Source of the DNA: Epiperipatus broadwayi | Taxonomy: Eukaryota > Onychophora > Udeonychophora > Euonychophora > Peripatidae | Assembly (NCBI GenBank): GCA_028023455.1 | Contig: JAQFVV010013283.1 | Location: 107,519-171,518 of the forward strand | Length of the DNA stretch: 64,000 bases | Direction of reading: 5' to 3' | Part shown: positions 1-11,800 of the stretch, piece after piece | How the letters are laid out: every line of letters begins with the position of its first letter | How positions within the stretch are numbered: position 1 is the stretch's first letter | Program-made: the position numbers and the translations under genes | Notes under the pieces: model-generated | Database searches by the model: none | Seen by the model: the letters and a program-made list of their open reading frames with translations, nothing else | What the model was told of the DNA's origin: nothing

Positions 1-760
1 CAGCGCCAAATTTTTATTAATCAAAGTATGACTCTACCAGATAATATTGATTCCTCGATCCAACTCAGTTCCACGCAAATTGTAAATAACTTTCCACGTT
101 ATAAATTTAAATGTTTTTTTTATTTATTAAGTACGTGAAATAAAGCGTGTGTGTGTACGTGCGCGCATGCTCGTGTGTGTGTGTGTTTACATATTCTTTA
201 ATTTTATTCATTAATTTATAAATTATGCACGCACTCATACATATATATACTTTATATAATTGTTTAACAAAAACTAGTAAAAAATATATTATTAATATTT
301 TTTTTACGCTTTAAAAATAGTTTGGCGATCAATAACAGCAGAGTGTTTTCTTAAATTCTCCCCAGCTTTGGCAGACAAGAGGCCCAAGCTATTAAAGCTA
401 ACGTAGTGCAAACGGCTGATAATAAAATCAAGATGTCAGTGATATGGTTTAATAACAAATTTGATATTTTATTGTGAAGAATTTCTTACGTTTACATTTT
501 TATTTATTTATTTTAGATAGGCGTTGAATGCTGTGGCCTTTTTAAAAAAATATATATAGATTAGAAATAACAACACCAGCAGATTAAATCTAAAAAAAAA
601 ACTTTAATAAAAAGACATTTGCATATTTATACAAACTCCGAAGTTATGTTGACGTCATAAATAGCAACTAAAACTAAGATAAATATTATTATTATTTAAA
701 AAAGACGGAGCTATCATAGATAAATGTGTAATATTTCTACTCATTATTACCTTTAATACA
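1..760. other. AT-rich non-coding DNA
   Basis: No open reading frame or RNA gene is supported here. A short GT-rich simple repeat lies near 150-190, and the rest is low-complexity AT-rich sequence. Confidence 0.6.
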
Positions 761-832
761 AAAGCTAGTTGGTTAGAACATCACCTTTTAAATTCACGAA
801 TTTAAAGGCGCAGGTTCGATTCCCGAGCTAGC
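761..832 (+). repeat. tRNA-like sequence, probable SINE head
   Basis: Seen: an A-box-like D-arm (AGCTAGTTGGTTAGAACAT, near 763-781) and a good B box (GGTTCGATTCCC, 813-824). A CCTTT/AAAGG pair could form an anticodon stem between them. A proper 7-bp acceptor stem is not visible, so this is not a functional tRNA call. The motif triplet that follows at 876-1234 suggests the head of a tRNA-derived SINE. A decayed tRNA pseudogene is the alternative. Confidence 0.55.
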
Positions 833-875
833 AGTCACTGCATAAAAAACATTCTTTGAAAGAAGAGCGCCTATT

Positions 876-1234
876 GGCTGCAGAATGGGAGTTTGCTATC
901 TAACTGAAAGGAGACCCTTTAATACCTGCCTAGAAGAGGATTAAAGGAACCGAGCAGAGCAAATTTCCAAGTGTCCACTCCATACGTTCTCGTCGTTGCG
1001 GCTGTTATTACTATGTCATGATTATTTATATAGCATACAAACTAAGTACTGTCATTCTTTGATAGACAAGTTGGTTGCAGAATGGAGTTTGCTAAAAACT
1101 GAAAGGAGACCCTTTGATTTCTCTTGGAGGCTTAAAGGAACCGAGCAGGGCACATGATTCATAGCTGCAGAATGGATTAAACTGAAAGGAGACCCTTTGA
1201 TTCCTCATGGAGGCTTAAAGGAACCGAGTAGAGC
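876..1234 (+). repeat. Three degenerate copies of a SINE body motif
   Basis: An ~80-bp motif occurs at 876-960, 1073-1151 and 1163-1234. Each copy runs from a GCTGCAGAATGG-like start through AACTGAAAGGAGACCCTTT to a GGAACCGAGCAG end. A second shared motif (ATGATTATTTATATAGCATACAAAC-like) follows copies 1 and 3, so the repeated unit is larger than 80 bp. The layout suggests tandem or nested SINE copies downstream of the tRNA-like head. Confidence 0.6.
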
Positions 1235-1613
1235 AAACTTTGTTCTCATCATGTGATGATTATTCATATATAGTATACAAACATGGATGGGCTGCTCACC
1301 AACACGCATAGCAAATTAGCCAGCATGGTGAGTTGGATTTTTTGCCTCCGAGGTTAAAGAAACACCATGGTCTGTCTGTCTGTCTTCTCAGTTGTCTGAT
1401 AAGGCAGAATAGAATGAATGTTTGTGTAAATGATAAATATTTTTTCCAATACATATATACAATTATGACAGACAAAAATAAATTATGGCCCTTATTTCCA
1501 GGAGGCTGTAAAGTCACTAACCAAGGCAGCAGTTGGTGGTCAAAGGAGGAGGGTGCTAAGAGAATCCCCTGATTGCATATATAGTGTGCCATTTGATGAT
1601 TACTTTTTATTTA

Positions 1614-2320
1614 GGTACCTACAATTGCAGATTACTTTCAAGTGAAGGAAGATTGCAAAAATTAGAAAACTGTCTTATATTAAATGGGACATTATTGGAC
1701 TGTATGAAGTTAGAAGAAAACGTGAAGAGACACAATAAAGGCACAACTCTTGGAAATACAAGTGGAGTAGGATTCATTATAAATAAAAGGTGAAAAAATA
1801 ACATTGTGATGGTGTATCGGACAGAGTGGCGAGATTATACAACTCGATAGCAGATACCAAATGCAGATATTCAAGATCATGCCCCAACAAGTTTTCATAG
1901 TGACGATGTAGTAGAAGATTTTTATATGGATGTACAAAAGGCTTTTTATCAGAGTAAACAACATTTTAAATTTGTTATGGGACACTTTAATGCTAGCATT
2001 GGTAAACAAATGAAAGATGAAAGTGCTGTAGGTAATTTTGGTTACGGTAATAGAAATGTGAAAGAACATAGTCTTGTGGAGTTTGCAGAAAAAGGAAAAC
2101 TTTATATTATGAATTCTTTTTGTGAGAAAAATGTTAAAAGGAAATGGGCATGGAATCATCCAAATTAAGGTACACCAAAATTGGATTATATTTTGACTAA
2201 CAGGAAATACATATTTCAAGATTGTAATGTTCTTAATAAATTTAACACAGGAAGTGATCATCGACTAATAAGATGTAAGATATGTGTTAATGCAAAACTA
2301 GAGAGACAAGAAAAATAATA
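1614..2320 (+). pseudogene. RTE endonuclease domain, broken
   Basis: One frame reads through most of an exonuclease-endonuclease-phosphatase fold with stops near 1791-1793, in the 1840s and at 2166-2168. Visible landmarks are the N-terminal LGTYN block, GVGFIINK, the APTS-like block, GHFNAS (the metal- and DNA-binding GDFN motif with Asp changed to His), YGYGNRN, LDYILTN and the terminal SDHRL block with its catalytic His. The Asp-to-His change and the stops indicate a dead copy. Confidence 0.75.
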
Positions 2321-3221
2321 TTTACAGTTGATATTCCTAATCCTCTGAAATATTCTAATGAATTTAAATTCGAACTTACAAATCGGTTTCAAGTATTAGT
2401 AGATTTTGAACATGATTCAGAATTGAATGAAATTAATATGAAAATAACTGATACACTTTTAAAAACTGCAACAAAGATAGCTGGTAGAAAAAAGCAGCAA
2501 TTGACCAATAAAATTTCTACTGAGACTAGGAAATTTATCAAAAAAAGAAGGAATAGGAAGATATACAAAAATGATGCATTAAAAAGGATAAAATATCTCG
2601 AATTTTGTAAAATGGTGTGGAAAAGAGTTGAAAATGATATAAGAAATTATAACTGTGAACTAGCAAGGAAAGCTGTAGAAGAAAATAAAAGTCTTAAGAA
2701 TGTAAAACAACTTTTGGTATTGGTAGGAAATTTATATCGGCAATAAAAAAAAAGATGGAATTATTATTAAAACGAGAGATGACATCATGAAATGGTTAGA
2801 AGACTTTTATCAAGAATTATAAAGTAATAAAAGACAAATACCTTTTATATCTATTGCATCTTCCAAATTTTCCAGAATTTTACATGAAGAAGTGAGGCAT
2901 GCAATTAAATTTATGAAGAAAGGAAATTCTCCAGGTAATGATGGTATTATAACTGATATATTAAAAGAAGCAGGTGAAGAAATAGAATTTTTTTAACAAA
3001 GTTATATACCAAATGTCTAAATGATGAAGTCGTACCGGATGTTTGGAAGAATGCAGTAATAATATTAATATTTAAAAAAAGATATTAAAAATTATAGACT
3101 TATCAGCCTTTTATCAGTTTTATACAAAATATTTACCAAGATAATTACAACTCATCTACAGAGAACATTGGATTACCATCAACCAAAAGAATAAGCTGGA
3201 TTTAGAGATGGTTGTGGTACA

Positions 3222-3911
3222 GTGGATCATATCCAGGTATTGAGAGAAGTTATAGAAATCACAAATGAATATGAGTTGCCATTGTATTTTGGATTTGTAG
3301 ATTATGTAAAGGCATTAGATTCTATAAACATTTCTTTTGTGATTAAAGGATTGGATCATCAAGGTATAGATCCAGAATATTGTCATATTTTAAAAAATAT
3401 TTATAAAAATGCAACGGCAGCAATTAGATTACATAATGATACTGGCAAAGTCAACATTGAGAAGGGTGTAAGACAGGGTGACTCCATATCTCCAAAACCT
3501 TTTACAGTAGGGCTGCAAGAAGTATTTTGTGGATTAAAATGGGAAACTAAAGGAGTGAATGTAAATGGAGATTATTTAAGTCATTTAGATTTTGCAGATG
3601 ATGTAGTTGTTTTTGCAAATAATGCTTCAGAGCTGCAGGGAATGTTACAGGAGTTATCAGATGAAAGTAGGAAAATAGGACTAAAGATAAATGTTAAAAA
3701 GACTAAAGTAATGTTTAATCAATTTGCGCAATATATGAAAATAAAGATTGATTATAATGAATTAAAAGAAGTTAACATGAACAAATACTTTGGTCAGATT
3801 ATTAATACAGATAGAACCATAATGGATGAAATTGATCATAGAATTAAATTTGGTTGGAGTGCTTTTGTTAGAAATAACTTGATACTAAAAAAAATATGCT
3901 TATGTGTTTGA
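3222..3911 (+). pseudogene. RTE reverse transcriptase core, longest open fragment
   Basis: A 229-residue open fragment of the RT palm and thumb. Seen: a YVKALDSI block where active copies have FxKAFD; GVRQGDSISP; and LDFADDVVVF with the two catalytic aspartates of the RT active site. Upstream RT blocks (GNSPGNDGI at about 2930, NYRLISLLSVLYKIFTKII at about 3090) are in broken frames, and the frame is lost again after 3911. The motif order and spacing match RTE-clade non-LTR elements. It cannot make a complete enzyme. Confidence 0.85.
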
Positions 3912-4354
3912 AAAGAAAGGTTTTTAACAAATGTGTTTTACCAGTTCTTATGGATCTGAGACTTGGATACTTAATAGAAGAGCAATACAGAGACTTTAGA
4001 GCACTCAAAGAAGTTTGGAGAGTTGCATGTTGGGAGTAACAAAAAGAGATTGAAAACACAATGTATGGGTAAGAAAACAACATGACCTTATTGAAAGAAT
4101 TAAAAGATTGAAGTGAAATTGGGCTGGACATATTGCTAGAAGAGATGTTAATAGATGGACAATTGGCATCTTAAACTGGATTCCAAGAGATTGTATAAGA
4201 CCGAGAATGAGACCACATGTGAGATGGATGGATTAAATAAGAAAGTGTGCTGCAGTGATGTGGAGAAAAGAAGCTAAAGATTGGAGAAGATGGATTGAAC
4301 ATGAAGAGACCTTCATCCTGCAGTGGATTGATAATGGTTGGTGATGATGATGAA

Positions 4355-5566
4355 CAACTCTATTAACAATAAGTTATAATCATGTTAACAGTAAAATTTA
4401 AAATATAATATTTGAAAATTAATGTTAGTCTAGGGAAATTTAAAGATAATTAACAGGTGATTGTGTACATGGTAAAGTGACTATATACTACTTATTTTTA
4501 ATTGACAAATTTATAATGGTCACAAATAACAATCAACTTGAACATTCATAAAAAAACAATCTCTATGCAGATTAAATTATATTTCCTAACTTCTATTCCC
4601 TTCCACTTAATACTATTATTAAATTGACAAAATAAATAATCCGCTTGGACTTTGGATGAGAAATGACAAGCAACAAAATCATTAACAACAACAATAACTT
4701 TAATTAACAAATACAGTTATATAATAATAAAAAATGTATTACATATTTACACTTAAAAATTATATGATGAGCATGTGAGAGAGAAAAAAATCTTTGAGGC
4801 TTTATCATAATTCACTGAGAAAAGCAAATAGAAAGTTCATTTGATTACCTTAATATTTTTGTGAGCTTGTATATTTTTGCATTCATAAAATTTGAATAAT
4901 GCCCATTAAAGTCATTAATTTTAAATGACTGCTAGCAATACTAATGTTTAACTTCTTTTGATTTAATCCAAGGTAGTTTTCCTATGAGAATGTTATTGTA
5001 GTTTTTCTATGAAATTTGAAATAAGATTTACAAAATTATTATAGAAATACATTTCTCTTTTATAGTGCATTATATGCATGTTCCTAATATTAGATGTGTT
5101 ATGGATTTTTTAGCTTTAAAGAATAGTTGATAGACCAGCAGGATCAAAACAAATTTTTAAGCATTTCATTGCTTACAGCTCTATATTTAACTACAATGGT
5201 CGAAAGGTCAGGGAAAACATTCTTTTACTCCATAAAATGCATGATATTTCCTTAAATAATAATTATTTTTACTGACATCTAATCAGTAAGTGACACGATG
5301 AAGCAGTAAAAGTAAAATCCCACCTTTTTTGAGAAATGTTGACAACATTAAAAGCTTCAGATGGTTTTCATAGCAACATTTTTTTTATTTAAAATAATAT
5401 TATTTATTTAAGAAAATGATAATACATTTTACTTTTCACATGTTATCATATTCAAAACATTTAAAAATTTTTCAAATGACATAATATTTTGTAATATATA
5501 GTAAAGAAAAATATTCACATAAAAGCAAAATCTGTAAATTCAGATATGAGGGCTGCAATATGTATA
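4355..5566. other. AT-rich non-coding DNA
   Basis: No gene or recognisable repeat was seen between the LINE tail and the hairpin at 5567. Confidence 0.5.
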
Positions 5567-5730
5567 TAATGAATAGAAATGAGATAATATCCATTAAATA
5601 GAGATAAACTTTAACCTTTGATGTAATCAAGAAATTATCAATCACTACTAATTGATAATTTCTTCATAACATAAAAGGTTAAAGTTTAACTCTATTTAAT
5701 AGATGTTATCTCCTCATTTCTACTCATTAT
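5567..5730. repeat. Imperfect inverted repeat (hairpin, ~70-bp arms)
   Basis: ATAATGAATAGAAATGAG...AACTTTAACCTTT in the left arm pairs with AAAGGTTAAAGTTTAA...CTCATTTCTACTCATTAT in the right arm. An inner AAGAAATTATCAAT / ATTGATAATTTCTT stem flanks a short loop near 5642. It is a small foldback or MITE; no target duplication was identified. Confidence 0.7.
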
Positions 5731-6159
5731 TATAATAACAATCCATAGGAACATTTAAATTCTCTCTCAATATATTCATTTAAATATTTATGTATTCAAT
5801 TTTACTGTTTTTTATACATAATCATTTTATTAAAATAATTCATCTATTTTCTATACATATGAAAATTTATAATTTTACTTAAAAAATAAAAAAATTTATA
5901 TTATATGAAAAGTAACAGTATAATTAACTCTCAATCTATTGATATGCATATAGCTCTTTTTAATATTCATTATTTGTTTTACTTATTTCTGAATTTAGAA
6001 CTATAAAAATATATATTATATAACTAAGTATTTATTGTTTACTGAACTGTCATTTTTTAATATCTGTTAAAAAAGTTTTTTGTTTTAAATTTGAATTAAT
6101 ATTTAAAAAATAAATAATAATCCAATCTTCTTTTTTCTACAAAAATGCTTCTGTATTTC

Positions 6160-8582
6160 TGAATTCCAGGTTGGTACCAGGAAGAAATGTGGGAAGTTCA
6201 CATTTGTGCTAATAATGGCTAAAGGGAATTATCTTAGAAAAATGAATTGTGATGTAATTTGCTATTTAAAATTAGGTTTTAAATAAAATTAAAACTTTAA
6301 TTGGGTGTACCAGTTGATAAAATTTTAAGTTATGCAGTAGTGGAAGAGGAAGATAGAAAAACTTCGGGGAATGTTGGTATGAGAGCAAAATTAATAGGAA
6401 AGCTATAGCAGGTGTTATTCATTGGTTTTCTAAATTATTATCTACTCCAATCTAAGTTTTAACTTGTATATGTGGGTGTATATTCATTTTACATCATTTC
6501 ACATTTTGTTCTTATATATAATTACTTATAGTGTCCAAGTTGTAGTGGTAAAATTTACACGCACACATATATAATACACATATATAATTGATTAGAATGA
6601 TTTTTTTTATATATATTTTATTTATTATTTACTAATTATATATTACTTAACATATTACATTTAAAATTGTAAAGATTATCTGTATATTTATAAGTAAGAA
6701 AATTCTGGCGTATTGCCAAGAGAATAATAATAAAAAAAGAAGGCATGAGAGGGTGTTGACGAGAGATTCTAAAAAGGAAAGGTAGAAAAAAAAAGAATTA
6801 CAGAAAATAGAGTAAGTTTTCTTTAAAGAAAATAGTAATATAAGTGAAACAACATTGTAAGATTTTACTACTGTTTCTGTGGATGGTTTTTACTCTCATA
6901 CTTATTGCAAGAATAATATACATGGAAGAATAAACTCTTAAGGTTCCCAGCTCTGGCTTCTTTATCAACCGATGATTTGAGTTTGCTATATTTAAAATGC
7001 TTTATACCACATAAGGTTATCAATTATAATTTATTTAACATATTTGTTATAAATCAATAATATTTGAATTATAAAAAAAATTATTGGAAATGAAGATGAT
7101 TAAGAAAAACTATATTCAACGCTATTGCGAAATGCTTTCTATACTTTTAGTTTTAAAAAGGTTACTCTTTATATTACACAGAGTAAAATTAAAAAGAATG
7201 AAATTTACCCAATTTAACTTGTTTTCCTAATAGAATAGTTATATACTAAAGAATTTATTATTCATATATATACATAAAACGAATAATGAAATGCATCACT
7301 TAATGCTATTTAGTAATTGGTTATAACAACGTACACTGTCATGGATGGATCGTTAACAATGGAAATAAAAAAATTATATTAAGCATTAAAAATTAAAGGA
7401 ATAAAATCATAAATCTTTACCAGGATTATATTATCAATCGGAAATTTTGTTTCTAGTGATTAACAGAATAATTCCATTATATACCAATGTTGTTTCTTAT
7501 ATTTACTAGAATATTTTAAAGTATCAGAAACTATTGCAACTCTTTCTGGATTATACTTCAACTGATAGGAGCAACATTTTTTTTATATAATTCACTGTTA
7601 TTATCAGAAGCAGCGTATACTTTCGTTAAAATTTGAAAATTTAAATTTTCAAGTTTAAAACAATTCAACATGGTTAAATGTTGATAAGTATTTTTTTTTG
7701 TTTATACTAGAAATGTAATTTTTATAATTTTTTTAAAGCTAATGTAACTGGTTGTTATTATAATAAGACAATATATTGTCTTACATGATTTAGAAATCAT
7801 ATTATACATAATCTTATATTCGAGTGTGTGTGCACTGTTATAAATTATTATTATTATTATTATTATTGTTTCGAAAATTATATTTTATTTTATTTCAATT
7901 GTTTCATAAATAAGTTAATAAAATTATGATTTATAAATGCATTATATTTATAACGTTATAAAGGCACACATATTCGAAAATATAGTTAATAAAGAAATAG
8001 TGAAGAAAACTATTATTAAAGTTATTGGTTACAAATAAATATTAAATCCTATAACATATCATATTACTATCCTATTCCTTTCATTTTTAACAATTCATCT
8101 TTCAGTATAAATGAAATATTAGCTTGAGAGAAGTATACTTTGTCTAAGTAAGAAGAGAAGCATTGTAGTTACTAGCAAGGTGTATAAAATAATATATATT
8201 TATATATTTTTTGTTATTTTATCTTTTATTTTCAATAAATCTTTTATTGAATTAATATCCCATATGAGTTGTTTTATTATATGCATTCAATTGTCCATTT
8301 CCACACACACATTTGATCAAAATAATATAGCTATAGGATATAATTAAATTCATGTTACAGAATTGTTATCTATAAATGTTCTATTACCCTTATTTGCATC
8401 CTACATGATTACCATATCCTACAACCTCAACTGTGCTAAACCATAGAGTAATTACAGCATAAGAATCTTATAAATAAGTAAAAAGGCAATTACAGTTATA
8501 AATTTATTCTATCTTGTATAGAATTGGCGCCTGGGCATTTATTATACATAAAGTGAAATAAGTGAAGAATGCAGAGGTTACA
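6160..8582 (+). repeat. LTR A of the coiled-coil retroelement family (diverged copy)
   Basis: It aligns along its length with LTRs B (11801-14206) and C (20381-22778) but differs more from them than they do from each other. The start is eroded: the first bases read TCTGAATTCC where B and C have TGTGACCTTCC. The end matches LTR C, which stops at AGGCTACA and is followed at once by (TA)n; here the end is GAGGTTACA. GGCGCC occurs at 8526-8531, about 50 bp before the end. No polypurine tract precedes it. Confidence 0.7.
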
Positions 8583-9074
8583 GGGTGGATAAATGAATGC
8601 CCAACTGGGGCATGATATATATTGTCATATACCTGAGATGAGAAGTCAGAATGAACTCAAGTCCTATTGGATTATTGCACAACTCATAATTTGAATTTGT
8701 AAGCATTAAATTCAACCATAGTATGTGAATGGCATGACAACTAGGGTTCAATATAAGCCAATTAGGGCTTGAAATACACCACATACCTGAGAGATGTGTG
8801 GTATATATATATATATATATATATTGATGTCAGATGTATAGTTTTTTAAAAAAAATTTGTGTGTAATTATTTTGCTTGTCAATGAAATATAGTGTTGCAG
8901 CTAGATGGGCATAGAATTATTGATGGTGTTGAATTATAGAGTAATAATTTTGTTCATATTTGGAAAATTTATGTTGTAGAAAGTCTATAATTTTAAAGGT
9001 TAGATTGGATATTTGATTGTTGGAGTTTTGGTTGGTTCTATTGCAAGTTTTGGTGATGGATGGGGAGTTTTTGT
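8583..9074 (+). repeat. Post-LTR leader sequence, copy A
   Basis: This ~490-bp segment directly follows LTR A and is repeated almost identically after LTR B (14207-14699). It is absent after LTR C. It contains a (TA)n tract at about 8804-8824. In a tandem LTR arrangement it would be the 5' leader of the internal region. No convincing tRNA primer-binding site starting TGG was seen right after the LTR end. The match to the second copy stops at GGGGAGTTTTTG. Confidence 0.6.
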
Positions 9075-9141
9075 CATTGTCTTGAGGATGTGATGTATTC
9101 ATGCCACTTGTGACTGAATGATCTCATTCACTGCTCCAACC

Positions 9142-9142
<1 letters not shown>

Positions 9143-9170
<28 letters not shown>
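9143..9170. repeat. (TA)n tract at the 5' edge of internal unit B
   Basis: A short (TA)n marks the point where the second internal copy (from 17761) also begins to match. Confidence 0.8.
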
Positions 9171-9174
<4 letters not shown>

Positions 9175-9978
9175 TGCCCCTAAGACTCCCAAAGATTAGC
9201 AAGGCAATATTTTATAAATAATAGCCCCTAAGATGTGGATGTAAGCAGGGCAGTGCGCTAGTGTTTGCAGTAAACTATTATGGGTTGTAGTAGCTTAGAG
9301 TGACTAAAATGGGGTGATCATCTGACTGTTCATGGAACATTGTCTGCTTTAAGAGCAGTGATTGAATTATTTTATCTATCTCAAGATTGCGAATTGCTAA
9401 TCATTCTTTTGACTGTCAGTATCTGTCAGATCTTTAGAGGAATGGATTATTATATAACCTGAGTATATAGCTCCTTCTTAAAGGGCTAGTTTCTATATTC
9501 TTATGCAAAGGTTAGTGTCTTCCTTATTTAATTATAAATTGTATATCAGCTATCACAGTAAATGCATGCCATCATTAATTTTATTTGGTTATAAAATTCA
9601 TTTTTTTATATGGTTATAAATGCTGGTTATAATGTTTGAATGCACCCAACACAGCATAAAGATAGGTAAACATGTTTGAATTATTTTGTCTTTATCAATA
9701 ATTTAAATTGGTGTAATTTGCAATATAACTACAGTGGATCATGCAAAATTTAGTTTATAATCCCAACTATGTTTGGATCGGTGTTATCTGATTAAAATTC
9801 AATGTCTTCTTGTCTATGTGTGTGTGGAAAATCAAACGTTATATGGGAAAATAAAATTGAATAAATTGTAGAAATTATATGTGGTTTTGAGTAATGATGG
9901 TGAATTTGAATTGTTGATTTGGCTGGTGAACCTTATTTTTTTTGAGTAATATTAATAAAAATTTTAAAATATTATATA

Positions 9979-10782
9979 ATGGAAGAGTTTAACTTATATG
10001 ATAGTTTGGGTGGGTCTCAAGAGACACTATCTCCAGACATTGTTGCATTGTCTCTTGGCCTTGAATCAGGAAATGAAGCTATAGATATGTCATATGGAGA
10101 ATCTAATAGGATCAGAAATACTCTCCCTAAATTTATAGATGGTGGCATGTCGATGTGGATCAAAGATATAACAGAATTAAAATCAGAATTAAAAGAACTA
10201 AAGTCAAAAATGATATCAGGTCAAGCAGAACTAAAGTCAGAAATAATATCAAATCAAGATAAATCAGAGGAGATGATGGCTGAAATAAAATCAGAAGTGT
10301 TGGAAATGAAGTCAGAAATGGTAGAAATAAGAGATAGTACAGTTAGGCAGATGCAGGTTTTGGAGGAGAAAATAGAAAGTCAGGTATCAGAGATGAAGGA
10401 GATCAAAGACATTATTAAAGATCAAGTATCTATGTTAGAAACTGTAGAGATAAATGTCTATAATCAGTTACAGCAAATTAGACTAGGTAATAAAGAATTA
10501 ATGTTGCAACTTAAGGGGAAGATCAAAGAGAGTTTTAGTAGAATAGAGATGATAATAAAAGGTAGAAGACAAAAATACCAAATGTTGTATGGTCAATACA
10601 TTAGTGAGCATACAGTTGAGGTCAAACAGAAGTTTGAGTCATTTGAAGAAGAACTGGGAAATTCCAAAAGAAATTTAATAAAGTACCAGATTAAAATAAA
10701 TGATAGTACTTTAAGAATAAGTAGTCAAGGTAATAAATGTCAAAATAAAATAAGATCTTTAAAATCACAGTTAAAAAATTAA
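9979..10782 (+). CDS. Coiled-coil gag-like protein of the retroelement (ORF1)
   Basis: 267 residues from ATG at 9979. I do not recognise the protein by name. Residues 1-60 form an acidic, non-repetitive head (MEEFNLYDSLGGS start). From about residue 62 to the end it is a long predicted coiled coil with repeated ELKSE, EIKSE and EMKSE heptads, rich in Lys, Glu, Ile and Met. There is no zinc knuckle and no enzyme motif. Its place upstream of a second short ORF and a polypurine tract suggests a structural gag-like role. After the TAA the same frame stays open for another ~50 codons with coiled-coil character, up to TGA at 10936-10938. The same TAA is present in the copy at 18570, so it predates the duplication. 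A host gene is unlikely. Confidence 0.6.
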   Translation: MEEFNLYDSLGGSQETLSPDIVALSLGLESGNEAIDMSYGESNRIRNTLPKFIDGGMSMWIKDITELKSELKELKSKMISGQAELKSEIISNQDKSEEMMAEIKSEVLEMKSEMVEIRDSTVRQMQVLEEKIESQVSEMKEIKDIIKDQVSMLETVEINVYNQLQQIRLGNKELMLQLKGKIKESFSRIEMIIKGRRQKYQMLYGQYISEHTVEVKQKFESFEEELGNSKRNLIKYQIKINDSTLRISSQGNKCQNKIRSLKSQLKN

Positions 10783-10924
10783 AAGTTGGATCAAGGTAGG
10801 GTTGGTCAGGGTGGGAATGACCAGGTTATGAAGATTAATAAGAATATTAGTTTAGCCAAGGAAGAACTAAAGGCATACAAAGAACTTAGAGAAATAGTTA
10901 ATCAAGACTCAGAATTAGATAAGA

Positions 10925-11575
10925 ATGGAGTTGTTTGACATGCTCAAAGATTTCAAGAAGAATCTTGATAAAGAGAAAGAAGTTAGTAAATTAATGAACA
11001 CAGAAATAATTGCTTTAGACATGAAGTGTTTAGAAATTTTGAAGAACAAATTATGGAAAGTTATTGATATTTCAGGAAATAAATTCAAAAATAAAAGTAG
11101 AAGCATAGCTTCTGAATGTATTTGTAATTACTTAAATTGGAACATGAGGATGAGTATTCACAGAAAAATACTGCATGGAGGTATCGTATGTATAGTATCT
11201 AATATAGAGCATATTATAAAAGATGTTATTCATCCTAAACAAGTTGATAAGATGAAGGTCAAATGTAAAATGAAGGTTATGAAGGAATTTGGTGTAAATT
11301 TTTTCAATAAAGCTATTAGCCCAGAAAGAGAAATTGGAAAGGCTAAGATCAAACTCAAAAGAGTAAAGGAAGAATTATTTAATATAAATCATCTTAAGAA
11401 AGTGAAGAATAAAGTAAGATATATTAAAAAGACTAGAGTTAAATCCAATAAAGTGAAAATGAAATCTTGTAGAGAAAAACTTGTCAGAAAAAAAAAGATA
11501 AAGAATATAAACACAAGATTTAAAGTTACTTATAATGCTCACAGTTTGATTCCAAGTCCTGGAAAACATGATTAA
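10925..11575 (+). CDS. Lysine-rich protein of the retroelement (ORF2)
   Basis: 216 residues from ATG at 10925. The start overlaps the end of the extended ORF1 frame by 14 bp in the +1 frame, an arrangement like a frameshift-linked gag/pol pair. The N-terminal ~30 residues are charged and helical (FDMLKDFKKNLDKEKEVSKL). The rest is very basic, with runs such as REKLVRKKKIKN near the C-terminus, and ends SLIPSPGKHD. It has no Asp protease triad, no YxDD motif and no CCHC finger. A nucleic-acid-binding role is only an inference from its charge. Not recognised as any named family. Confidence 0.5.
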   Translation: MELFDMLKDFKKNLDKEKEVSKLMNTEIIALDMKCLEILKNKLWKVIDISGNKFKNKSRSIASECICNYLNWNMRMSIHRKILHGGIVCIVSNIEHIIKDVIHPKQVDKMKVKCKMKVMKEFGVNFFNKAISPEREIGKAKIKLKRVKEELFNINHLKKVKNKVRYIKKTRVKSNKVKMKSCREKLVRKKKIKNINTRFKVTYNAHSLIPSPGKHD

Positions 11576-11787
11576 TAAGATATATATATATATATTGTTC
11601 AATATAGAATTTATTTTTTTTGCTTATTTACTGTTGCTAAAATATAATATAAATGTGTTTGTAAAAGCCTTAAATGTTTTATTGTTTTTATGTTTGTTCT
11701 ACAAGTGTAATTTTAAACTAACCTTAATGTGAAATTTGCTGGGCTATTAATATTTATTGTTGTTTATCCAATTCATTTTTTTTTCAT

Positions 11788-11800
11788 AAGGAGGGAGGAC
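11788..11800 (+). promoter_or_regulatory. Polypurine tract before LTR B
   Basis: AAGGAGGGAGGAC directly abuts TGTGACC, the LTR start. In LTR retroelements such a tract primes plus-strand DNA synthesis. The same tract precedes LTR C at 20368-20380. Confidence 0.75.

Larger units (their letters stand above)
1584..4354 (+). mobile_element. Degenerate RTE-type non-LTR retrotransposon (LINE)
   Basis: This is the remnant of a single ORF coding for an endonuclease plus reverse transcriptase of the RTE type (the family often annotated as craniofacial development protein 2-like). Frame pieces in order are: AP-endonuclease at 1614-2320 (TYN near the start, a GHFNASIG motif, GSDHR near the end); linker at 2423-2746; RT at about 2890-3911 with GNSPGNDG, AGFRDGCG, GVRQGDSISP and the catalytic FADD at 3591-3602; and a C-terminal region at about 4080-4340 containing WAGHIARR. 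Several frameshifts and in-frame stops break it, so it is inactive. The 3' end runs into GATGATGATGAAC, in line with the short tandem tails of RTE elements. Full members of this family code for about 900-1000 residues. Confidence 0.85.

Noticed and set aside
761-832. Functional tRNA gene
   Set aside because: A and B boxes are present but the acceptor stem does not pair.
8578-8784. 68-residue minus-strand frame, repeated at 14202-14408
   Set aside because: Conserved only as part of the duplicated post-LTR leader; no motif or signal supports coding.
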